From positions 1-64,000 of the forward strand of contig CANOTJ010000003.1 in assembly GCA_947570175.1 (NCBI GenBank): a stretch of DNA of 64,000 nucleotides, in the 5' to 3' direction. The translations under genes and the position numbers were made by a program. Below the pieces are notes generated by a model, which worked only from the letters and a program-made list of their open reading frames with translations, was not told where the DNA came from and ran no database searches. Position 1 is the stretch's first letter. Each line of letters begins with the position of its first letter. The DNA comes from an uncultured Mycoplasmatota bacterium (lineage in GTDB: Bacteria > Bacillota_I > Bacilli_A > RF39 > UBA660). Shown here one piece after another: positions 56,774 through 64,000 of this stretch.

Positions 56774-57469
56774 ATGAATCAGAAAATTGAAATAAATGTT
56801 TATGCTGACGAGAGCTGCCATTTAGAGCACGACGATGTTGAGTTTATGGTTTTAGGCTGTGTATATTGTTTAAAAAAAGATAAAAATTATATTACAAATA
56901 AAATAAAAGAAATAAAGAAAAAATATGGATTAAAACCAACAACTGAAATAAAATGGACAAAAGTTTCACTTAAAAAAATAAATATGTACAAAGAATTAAT
57001 AGATTTGTTATCCAATGAAAATGTATCATTTAGAGGATGGATTGCTCATGATAAAAAGTCATTAGACCATGAATTATTTCATCAAACATATGATGATTGG
57101 TATTATAAAATGTATTATTATCTTTTCAATTATATTATATCTGAAAGTTTAGTAGATTATAATATTTTTTTAGATATAAAAGATACCCGATCAAGTATGA
57201 AAAACGATAAACTTAAAAACATATTAAATCGTTATAATATATATAATGTTAGCAAGGTTCAAGCCATTCGTTCTGATGAAGTTCAATTAATCCAATTGGC
57301 AGATTTAGTAATAGGGGCAATCAGTTATAAATTAAGGAATTTAGCGACAAGTACTGCAAAATTAGAATTGGTTAATTATATAGAAAATAAATTTAATACA
57401 TCATTTTTTAATAATTCATCCAATAACAATAAGAAATTTAATATTTTTCATTGGAGCAGTCAAAAATAA
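56774..57469 (+). CDS. DUF3800-family protein
   Basis: A 231-residue protein starting at ATG 56774 (AGGAGG 7 bp upstream; a TTG at 56768 is too close). The N-terminus INVYADESCHLEHD has the DES motif of DUF3800, followed by MVLGCVYC and IKWTKVS; later acidic positions are NIFLDIKDTR (about 130) and IQLADLVIGAISY (about 175), as in the RNase H-like fold. DUF3800 proteins are common in phage and defence regions; their activity is not established. Overlaps the next gene at TAATG. Confidence 0.85.
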   Translation: MNQKIEINVYADESCHLEHDDVEFMVLGCVYCLKKDKNYITNKIKEIKKKYGLKPTTEIKWTKVSLKKINMYKELIDLLSNENVSFRGWIAHDKKSLDHELFHQTYDDWYYKMYYYLFNYIISESLVDYNIFLDIKDTRSSMKNDKLKNILNRYNIYNVSKVQAIRSDEVQLIQLADLVIGAISYKLRNLATSTAKLELVNYIENKFNTSFFNNSSNNNKKFNIFHWSSQK

Positions 57470-57972
57470 TGAATTGTGACAAAATAAATTTTCAAATTAT
57501 CGAAAAGAAGAGAGATGAAGAACAAAAAAGTTATCATGATAGAGCATATGCTATTTTTAAAAATAGTTTAATGAATTCGGATATAAAATTTAAAAACATA
57601 CCTGTTAAAGTTAGAGAATTGCCTTTTGAAGACAATAAAGTACAAGGCTTCTTTCATGTCATATCTGAATTAGATAAGAAGTTAAAAATTAGATTATATA
57701 AAGATGAAAGAGTAAAATATATTCCATATATTTCTAAAATGATAACTGAATATGATAAATGCAGTACTTGTTATAGTAATTGTTCTAAAATAAAAGTATG
57801 GACAGCGCCATATAATGGAAAAATTGAAAGAACTAAATTTTATTTTGAGGAAGATAATTATATAGTTATATTGGAAAAACGTCCAAACTATTATCAATTG
57901 GTTTCTGCTTATGTAGTGGATAGAGAAGATAGAAAATTAGATATATTAAAAGAATATAATAAATATAAATAA
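57469..57972 (+). CDS. Possible barnase/EndoU-like nuclease (PBECR-type), partner of DUF3800
   Basis: A 167-residue protein coupled to the DUF3800 gene by a one-base overlap. The C-terminal part has KDERVKYIPYISKMI, then a Cys cluster (KCSTCYSNCSK), RTKFYFEEDNYIVILEKRPN and YYQLVSAYVVD. This order resembles the phage-associated barnase-EndoU-colicin-RelE (PBECR) nuclease domains as I recall them. A toxin or effector role is inferred. It could instead be an uncharacterised partner of DUF3800. Confidence 0.55.
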   Translation: MNCDKINFQIIEKKRDEEQKSYHDRAYAIFKNSLMNSDIKFKNIPVKVRELPFEDNKVQGFFHVISELDKKLKIRLYKDERVKYIPYISKMITEYDKCSTCYSNCSKIKVWTAPYNGKIERTKFYFEEDNYIVILEKRPNYYQLVSAYVVDREDRKLDILKEYNKYK

Positions 57973-58363
57973 AACGGAAAAAGGATTGGTTTTGACCAAT
58001 CCTTAATCTGATGCTCCTTCTAAACTAGTTAGATGAGTAATTGAAATATATCATATATTTACAATTTTGTCAAATATACTTGACATATTATAGTATATTC
58101 TAATAACAAAAAAATATTTATCAAATATAAATTATAATACGTTGTTACCTCCTTGCTTCTAACTTACTGTCTAGACAGAAATAATTCCTGCAAACAATGG
58201 TATCTATCATAGAAATGTAATTTATTATTGCAATTAATTGATTCAGATTCTTATATGCATACTCATTTATTTAAAAAGAAACTGTAAAGTTTTGATTTTT
58301 TCTTGTTTAAAAATAGGATATCTAATAAGAAGATGCTATAATAATAATAGGAGTTGATGATAT
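57973..58363. other. Intergenic region: hairpin, second 77-bp repeat, deoD promoter
   Basis: A 10-bp perfect hairpin AAGGATTGGT/ACCAATCCTT (57981-58004) follows the cassette. AT-rich sequence without ORF leads to the repeat at 58142-58218. TATAAT near 58335 and GGAGTTGATG serve deoD. Confidence 0.6.
58142..58218. repeat. 77-bp direct repeat, copy 2 (no gene attached)
   Basis: Copy of the transporter leader, 1680 bp from copy 1. The transporter's ATG position reads ACG here, and no coding sequence follows on the minus strand. Contains the perfect palindrome CTGTCTAGACAG. Confidence 0.92.
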
Positions 58364-59071
58364 ATGACAGCACATATAGAAGCAAAAAAGGATGAAATTG
58401 CTGAGATTGTAATAATGCCAGGAGATCCTCTCCGAGCTAAATTTATTGCTGAAACTTATTTAAAAGATGTAAAATTAGTAAATCAAATTCGAAACATGTA
58501 TGCTTATACGGGGTATTATCATGATAAGAAATTAACGATTATGGCATCTGGGATGGGAATGCCAAGTATTGGAATATATTCCTATGAGTTATATAAGTTT
58601 TATGATGTAAAAACAATTATTCGAGTAGGAACTGCGGGATCTTACTCGAAAGATTTAAATTTATATGATTTAGTTCTTGTAAATGCTAGTTATTCTGATT
58701 CGAGTTATGCAAAAGTCCAAAACAAAAACGAAGAAGATACAATAAAAGCATCCTTTTCTACAAATTTATACATTACACAGACTGCAGAAGAAAAAAATTT
58801 TCATGTGAGTATAGGAAACGTGTACTCTACAGATGTATTTTATAAAGAAAATGATAACTTTAAAAGAATCATTCAAGAAAAAGGTTGTGGTGCCTGCGAG
58901 ATGGAATCCTTCGCACTTTTTCATAATGCAAAAACACTTGGAAAGAACGCGGCCTGTTTATTAACCATTTCAGATAGTCTTGTAACAGGAGAAGAAACTA
59001 CTCCAGAGGAAAGACAAACAGCCTTCATTCAAATGATTGAACTAGCTTTAGATTCTAGTTTAAAAATGTAG
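58364..59071 (+). CDS. deoD: Purine-nucleoside phosphorylase DeoD
   Basis: A 235-residue enzyme cleaving purine nucleosides with phosphate. Hexameric NP-I family motifs: IVIMPGDPLRAKFIAE (about 15-30), ASGMGMPSIGIYSYEL (about 64-79), RVGTAGSYS (about 87-95), CGACEMESFALF (about 174-185) with the nucleoside-binding Glu pair, and TISDSLVTGEE with the catalytic Asp (about 204). Length and order are normal. Confidence 0.96.
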   Translation: MTAHIEAKKDEIAEIVIMPGDPLRAKFIAETYLKDVKLVNQIRNMYAYTGYYHDKKLTIMASGMGMPSIGIYSYELYKFYDVKTIIRVGTAGSYSKDLNLYDLVLVNASYSDSSYAKVQNKNEEDTIKASFSTNLYITQTAEEKNFHVSIGNVYSTDVFYKENDNFKRIIQEKGCGACEMESFALFHNAKTLGKNAACLLTISDSLVTGEETTPEERQTAFIQMIELALDSSLKM

Positions 59072-59156
59072 TGTTATAAAAATAGAAAATAAATGATATA
59101 AAAAGAAAATTCGAATAAAATAAAATATAAAGCCATAATAAAAAAGAGGTGAAAAC

Positions 59157-60440
59157 ATGGAATATTCAAAACATCATATGAACCGTTATCGTATCCATTT
59201 CGTTCAAACAGATAAATTTAAAACGATTAACGTCAAAATTAATTTTAAAAGAAAAATAGAAAAAGATGAAATTACGATTCGTAGATTCTTAAGTTCTATA
59301 TTATTGAATTCTAGTGCCAAATTTAAAAGTGAAAGAGAGTTGAATATAGAAGTAGAAAATCTATATAATATAGGGGTCCAATCTAATGTTAGTCGAAGTG
59401 GAAAGTATAGTATCTTATCCTTTTCGATGAATTTATTAAATGAAAAATATACAGAAGAAGGTATGCTTCAAAAGTCGTTTGATTTTTTGAAGGAATTGTT
59501 ATTTTATCCAAATATAGAAAACAAACAGTTTTCTCAAGATAGTTTTGATTTTATAAAACAATCCATCAAGGAAGAAATTGAAAGCTTTAAAGATAATCCA
59601 AATCGTTATAGTAGATACCGTTTATTTGAAGAAACTAGTCCAGAATCTATCCTATCTTATCCGTATTCTGGTACTTTGGAACAACTTGAAAATATCACAC
59701 CAGAAAACTTATATGAATATTATCAATCTGTAATAGAAGAAGATATGCTAGATATTTTTGTTATTGGTGATATTGAAGAAGAAAAGATAAAATCTATTAT
59801 TGAAAATATGATTCCTTTCTATGAACGTAATATGGAAACTGAAAGACATGATTTAAGAAATATAGAAAATAGAGAAGAAGAAAAAATTGTTACAGAAGAA
59901 GGAAATTATAATCAAAGTAATTTAGCTATCTCTCTAACCCTTTCACCACTAACTGAATTTGAAAAACAATATGTTTTGCAGATTTTTAATTTTATTTTTG
60001 GTGGAGGGAGTGAATCCAAATTATTTCAAATTGTAAGAGAAAAAAACTCCCTTTGCTATTCTATCGGAGCAAGTTCTATGCTATTAGACCACTTAGTAAT
60101 TGTTACAGCAGGAATTGATTCCAAAAGTTTTTCCAAGGCAATAAAACTCATTAAACAATGCTTAGAAGATATGAAAGAGGGAAAATTTAATGAAGAAGAT
60201 ATTGCAAAAGCCAAAACAACTTATATCAATGGATGCCAACAAATTTTAGACTCTCCAGTATCTATTTTAAATAATTTTATTTCGAAAGAGTATTTAAATT
60301 TAGATTTAGTAGAAGAAAAAATGAAGCAAATCCAAAAGGTAGACAAAGAGATGTTAATAAATTTAGGTCAGAAAATAAGAATTCATACCATTTATTTATT
60401 AAAAGGAGGAAACGAAAATGAAGAAGATACCTCTAACTAA
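59157..60440 (+). CDS. M16 peptidase-like protein lacking the zinc motif (YmfF-like)
   Basis: A 427-residue M16-fold protein. The HxxEH motif is absent: the corresponding region reads RRFLSSILLNSSAKFKSEREL. Other M16 landmarks remain (GFNYNQSNLAIS-like NYNQSNLAISLTL; FGGGSESKLFQIVREKNSLCYSIGA, about 280-305). It probably forms a complex with the active partner encoded next, with a 23-bp overlap. The pair corresponds to ymfF-ymfH of Bacillus. Confidence 0.9.
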   Translation: MEYSKHHMNRYRIHFVQTDKFKTINVKINFKRKIEKDEITIRRFLSSILLNSSAKFKSERELNIEVENLYNIGVQSNVSRSGKYSILSFSMNLLNEKYTEEGMLQKSFDFLKELLFYPNIENKQFSQDSFDFIKQSIKEEIESFKDNPNRYSRYRLFEETSPESILSYPYSGTLEQLENITPENLYEYYQSVIEEDMLDIFVIGDIEEEKIKSIIENMIPFYERNMETERHDLRNIENREEEKIVTEEGNYNQSNLAISLTLSPLTEFEKQYVLQIFNFIFGGGSESKLFQIVREKNSLCYSIGASSMLLDHLVIVTAGIDSKSFSKAIKLIKQCLEDMKEGKFNEEDIAKAKTTYINGCQQILDSPVSILNNFISKEYLNLDLVEEKMKQIQKVDKEMLINLGQKIRIHTIYLLKGGNENEEDTSN

Positions 60441-61689
60441 ATTAGAAACAGATATCTATACTGAAAAACTAGAAAATGGACTTGAGATATTTGTTGTACC
60501 TAAAAAAAATGTCAATAACATTTATGCTACATTTACCACTAAATTTGGCTCACGTACTAACGAATTTATTCCCTTTGGGGAAAAAGATTATGTAAAAGTA
60601 CCTGAAGGAATCGCTCATTTTTTAGAACATAAAGCATTTGAGCAAGAAGATGGTGTAGATCCCTTCACCTTATTTTCAAAAAATGGGGCAGATTCTAATG
60701 CTTCAACAGATCGTTTTAAAACCACCTATTTATTTGCAGGTGCTACAAATTTTAAACAAAATATGAATTGCTTATTAGATTTTGTCCAAGCCCCATATTT
60801 TACAGACGAAAACGTTGAAAAAGAAAAAGGAATTATTGAACAAGAAATAGAAATGTATAAAGATCAACCCTTTCGTGAAGGATATGATCGAATCATTTAC
60901 AATTCCTTTGTAAAAAATCCAATTCGATATACAGTAGGTGGTAGTGTAGATAGTATTTATAAAATTACTAAGGATCACCTTTATCAATGTTATCAAACTT
61001 TTTATAATCCAAATAATATGTTTGTTGTAGTAACTGGAAAAGTGGAACCAAAAGAAGTAATTGAAATCATAAAAGAGAATCAACAAAATAAAAAATTAAA
61101 GAAAATGGCAGAAATTAAAGTACAAGAATATTCTGAACCTGATCATGTTGCAAAGGAAAAAGATGAAATTAAAATGAATGTAACAATTCCAAAAATGTTT
61201 CTATCTTATAAATTTAATATTCAAGAAATTACAGAAGATTTTGATTTAAATTATTACTTTTCTATTTATACAGATTTAAAATTCGGACCTACATCAGTTT
61301 TGTCAGAACGTCTAAAACAGAAAAAAATTATGACCACAGATATTGATTTTTCATTAATAAAAATTGATCATCATCTATTAATTGTATTTGACTGTGAAAC
61401 AGAAAATACAGAACAAGTAATTAAAATTATCAAACAAGAATTTAGTAAAAATGATATTAAAGAAGAAGAATTTAATCGAAAGAAAAAAGCAATCCTTGCC
61501 GCTTGTGTATATATGAGTGATAATATTTATAGTTTAAATAATAAAATCACTAATGATATTATTCATTTTAATCAGGTAAATACAGATATGTATAATCGTA
61601 TTAAAAACTTAGAATATGAAAAGTTAAATGATATCATTAATCATTTAGATTTTTCAAATTATGCTAGTGTTATTGTGAACCCTAAATAA
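60418..61689 (+). CDS. M16-family zinc peptidase (YmfH-like)
   Basis: A 423-residue protein. Zinc motif HFLEH in EGIAHFLEHKAFE (about 62-74) and the distal Glu in EKEKGIIEQEIEMY (about 135-148) make it the active subunit. Later FGPTSVLSERLKQKKIM fits the C-terminal half. Starts within the end of the partner gene with AGGAGG upstream. Ends at a small terminator (61690-61712). Confidence 0.93.
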   Translation: MKKIPLTKLETDIYTEKLENGLEIFVVPKKNVNNIYATFTTKFGSRTNEFIPFGEKDYVKVPEGIAHFLEHKAFEQEDGVDPFTLFSKNGADSNASTDRFKTTYLFAGATNFKQNMNCLLDFVQAPYFTDENVEKEKGIIEQEIEMYKDQPFREGYDRIIYNSFVKNPIRYTVGGSVDSIYKITKDHLYQCYQTFYNPNNMFVVVTGKVEPKEVIEIIKENQQNKKLKKMAEIKVQEYSEPDHVAKEKDEIKMNVTIPKMFLSYKFNIQEITEDFDLNYYFSIYTDLKFGPTSVLSERLKQKKIMTTDIDFSLIKIDHHLLIVFDCETENTEQVIKIIKQEFSKNDIKEEEFNRKKKAILAACVYMSDNIYSLNNKITNDIIHFNQVNTDMYNRIKNLEYEKLNDIINHLDFSNYASVIVNPK

Positions 61690-61713
61690 CCGTCTTCATG
61701 ATGGTTTTTTCTT
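61690..61713 (+). terminator. Terminator after the M16 pair
   Basis: AACCGTCTTCATGATGGTT hairpin followed by TTTTTC. Confidence 0.7.
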
Positions 61714-61767
61714 GAAAAAAAAAAAGAGGTATGTTATGATGATACTAGTATAGAGGTGAGTTACAAA

Positions 61768-64000
61768 ATGAAAAGAAGAGGATTCACATTAGCAGAATTA
61801 CTAGCAACCATAGTAATATTAGGAATTATCACAGCCATTACTGTTCCGATTGTAATTAATCAAGTAGATAGCTATAAAAAAAAGATGTGTGTGACACAAT
61901 ATGATAATATTTTGAATGCGGCAAGAGCATATGCATCGGATCATATTCAAGAATTATCCAATAGTAATACAATTACTTTAGAAACTTTAACGAAAGGTGG
62001 TTATATAGATGGGGATAATTTGAAAGATGTTATCTCAGAAGAAAAGATTAGTCCAGATTTAAAAATTCAAATTATCAAAGTAGGAAAAAAGTATAAATGT
62101 TATATTGTTGATAATGATGCAATGGGGTGTGGAGATGAATATAAAAAGCTTTATGATTCATCAGAGCCAACAGCTGAAATAAAAGTCGTTTCTGTAGGAA
62201 TTGATAGTATTACAGTAAAGGGAATTTGTACAGATCCAGATAGTGGAATTTCTAAATATGAATTTAGTTTAGATAATGTTAATTGGGTTAGTAATAAGAA
62301 TAAACCTTTAAAAGATACTTATACATTTGAAAATTTAGTTCCAAATACCAATTATACTTTATATGTAAAATGCAGTAATGGTATGAGCGCTAAAACAAAA
62401 GGACATACAGATAAAAAGACGAAAGAATTACCACTTCCAACGATAACAGTACCAGAAGGTTGGCGAGAAAGTAAGACAGTAACCATCACAACGGATAATG
62501 GTTATAAAATCGAATATGTTAAAAATAATGGGACACCTGTTAAAGTAAATACTAATACTGCAACGGTGGAATTTACAGAAAATGGGACTATTAAAGCACG
62601 AGTTAGTTCAGGAAAGCATTATGGAAAATATGTAGAAAAAGAAGTTACTCAAATAGACAAAATAAAACCTAGTTGTACAATCAGTGTAACAGGAGGGACA
62701 AAAGGAAGTAATAATTGGTATACAACAAGTCCAACCATAAAAATGACAACATCAAAAGCAGGAGATAGTGGTTTATCATATACAGGTCCAACAGAGCAAA
62801 CAACCGCAAGTTATACAAAACAAGTATCTTCAGGAAATACAGGAGAAAACCAAGTAACAATGACATCAGACAAAACAACAAAATATTATGGATATGTAAA
62901 AGCAGGAAATGGAAAAACAGCAACATGTACAAGTGGAGAAATCAAATTAGATCAGACAAATCCAACCGCAAAAGCAGAAGTAACACCAATATCAACAGAT
63001 AAAATAACAGTAACAGCAAGATGTAGTTCACCAAGTGGAATTTCAAAATACGAATTTAGGAAAGATAATGGAAGTTGGATAACTAGCAGTACTAATACAC
63101 ATACATTTACAGGATTAAAGCCTTATAATGCATATGGACAAGATACAGCAAGTGCGACTCATAGCTTTCAAGTAAGGTGTACAAGTGGCGCAGGAAAAGA
63201 GGCGGAATCAGAGCTTGTAAATGAAAAATCAAAGCCATATATTCCACCTATCTATGGACATAATGATTCAACTGATTCAACAGGAAAATTAGCAGGAACT
63301 AATTGGAGACAAAGCAAAATATATCATTTGACATTTAATGGATCAAATGTAACAACACCAATATATTATTTCTATACGACGGCGCCAGTAACTAGTAGTG
63401 TATCAGTACGATCATGTGGCTTAAATTATTCTCTTCTTTCAAATGGTGGTAGTGGTACAATTCCTAAGGGACCAGATACAACATGTTCTGGTGATTATAC
63501 AACAAATATTCAGTCAAATACTTGGTATATGATATCTCCATCTTCACATGGGGGCTATCAATTTCCAGATCTAACTTTTAAACAACCGGGACAAATAGTG
63601 TCAAGAATTAACGATGGAACAAGTTATTATCAAAGTAGTTCCAATAATATAGAATTTATAACAGGGGCAACAATAAACGATTATGAAACAAAGGATGGTT
63701 TATTAGCGCATTTGGATGGCTTAAGTAATAATGATAGTAATACATGGAAGAATTTGGCAAAAAATACCACGGCATCAGTATCAACAACCAGTGGATGGCA
63801 AAATGGACAGAAGGTATGTGGAGCATATGATCCTAATAGAGGATGTTTAATGTGGACAACTGAAAATGGTTCTTTATACTTTGATGGTGTAGATGATTAT
63901 TTGGATTTTGATTTTATTAGAAATAAAAATCAATTTACAATAGAAACAGTTTATAAGCCTATTAAAGGTGATGGAGAACAACATGTTATTAGTGATAACG
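61768..64000 (+). CDS. Giant surface protein with prepilin-like N-terminus and LamG-like domain (3'-truncated by window)
   Basis: Open from ATG 61768 (GAGGTGAG upstream) to the window end, at least 744 codons. The start MKRRGFTLAELLATIVILGI is a type IV prepilin/pseudopilin signal with Glu at +5 after a Gly cleavage site. A globular pilin-like part (about 30-125) has paired Cys. Fibronectin-like Ig modules follow (SGISKYEFSLDN and SGISKYEFRKDN show repetition, about 158 and 425), joined by Thr/Lys-rich segments, then a concanavalin/LamG-like domain (GLLAHLDGLSNNDSNTWKNL ... LYFDGVDDYLDFDF, from about 650). Prepilin peptidase is not in the window. Likely a surface adhesin. Confidence 0.85.
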   Translation, partial: MKRRGFTLAELLATIVILGIITAITVPIVINQVDSYKKKMCVTQYDNILNAARAYASDHIQELSNSNTITLETLTKGGYIDGDNLKDVISEEKISPDLKIQIIKVGKKYKCYIVDNDAMGCGDEYKKLYDSSEPTAEIKVVSVGIDSITVKGICTDPDSGISKYEFSLDNVNWVSNKNKPLKDTYTFENLVPNTNYTLYVKCSNGMSAKTKGHTDKKTKELPLPTITVPEGWRESKTVTITTDNGYKIEYVKNNGTPVKVNTNTATVEFTENGTIKARVSSGKHYGKYVEKEVTQIDKIKPSCTISVTGGTKGSNNWYTTSPTIKMTTSKAGDSGLSYTGPTEQTTASYTKQVSSGNTGENQVTMTSDKTTKYYGYVKAGNGKTATCTSGEIKLDQTNPTAKAEVTPISTDKITVTARCSSPSGISKYEFRKDNGSWITSSTNTHTFTGLKPYNAYGQDTASATHSFQVRCTSGAGKEAESELVNEKSKPYIPPIYGHNDSTDSTGKLAGTNWRQSKIYHLTFNGSNVTTPIYYFYTTAPVTSSVSVRSCGLNYSLLSNGGSGTIPKGPDTTCSGDYTTNIQSNTWYMISPSSHGGYQFPDLTFKQPGQIVSRINDGTSYYQSSSNNIEFITGATINDYETKDGLLAHLDGLSNNDSNTWKNLAKNTTASVSTTSGWQNGQKVCGAYDPNRGCLMWTTENGSLYFDGVDDYLDFDFIRNKNQFTIETVYKPIKGDGEQHVISDN

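Noticed and set aside
62681-62932. Minus-strand ORF within the giant surface gene
   Set aside because: The plus-strand frame is open and codes for conserved Ig-like repeats; the reverse ORF has no RBS.

Overview
The window is AT-rich chromosomal DNA from a low-GC Gram-positive bacterium (Bacillota). It uses the standard bacterial code: TGA occurs as a stop and tryptophans are TGG. A sigma-G-type sporulation sigma factor followed by a YlmC/YmxH-type PRC-barrel gene, SipW-type signal peptidases with TasA/camelysin-like substrates, and a MiaB...MutL neighbourhood fit a spore-forming Bacilli, Erysipelotrichia or Clostridia relative. I cannot name a species.

Layout. (1) 1-7060: a cell-surface cluster. 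It holds the tail of a PT-repeat protein, two SipW-like signal peptidases, two nucleotide-identical tandem TasA-like genes, a large Ig/InlB-type protein with a TasA-like C-terminal module, and two more SipW-type substrates. (2) 7074-18906: housekeeping genes, namely a PrsW-like protease, a methyltransferase, a ZIP transporter, sigG, ylmC-like, a glycosyltransferase, ApbE, miaB, an HExxH protein, a GNAT and mutL. (3) About 19289-54158: a 34.9-kb prophage. (4) 54159-58364: the remains of a double-glycine bacteriocin operon (C39 ABC exporter) and a two-gene DUF3800/nuclease-like cassette between 77-bp direct repeats. (5) 58364-64000: deoD, a pair of M16 peptidases, and a giant surface protein with a prepilin-like N-terminus that runs off the window.

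The prophage has a cos-type siphovirus layout. On the left are a serine integrase, a DEDDh exonuclease-BRCT protein and a divergent repressor/Cro switch with TGC-N6-GCA operators. Next come iterons with a helix-turn-helix initiator and a long array of tiny early genes (SpoVG, MazG, coiled coils). A tyrosine recombinase and an ArpU/DUF1492 late regulator with helically phased TGTC sites follow. The late genes are HNH, terminases, portal, protease, capsid, connectors, tail (with a -1 frameshift), tape measure, tip proteins, holin and amidase. At the right end lie a PemK/MazF-like gene, a structured RNA, a small ORF and an orphan LytTR response regulator.

The main result is where the prophage sits. 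An 8-bp core, GTATAAAC, occurs at 19289-19296 and 54151-54158. Joining the flanks at this core restores, in frame, a 53-codon double-glycine bacteriocin gene. Its stop then runs straight into the ribosome-binding site of a second double-glycine peptide gene, giving the operon exporter - peptide A - peptide B - small membrane protein. The phage has therefore integrated inside a bacteriocin structural gene, and precise excision should restore it. Other non-obvious signals are a candidate small RNA with 21-nt complementarity to an early phage mRNA leader, a structured RNA near attR, a duplicated structured leader, and an iteron-type origin.
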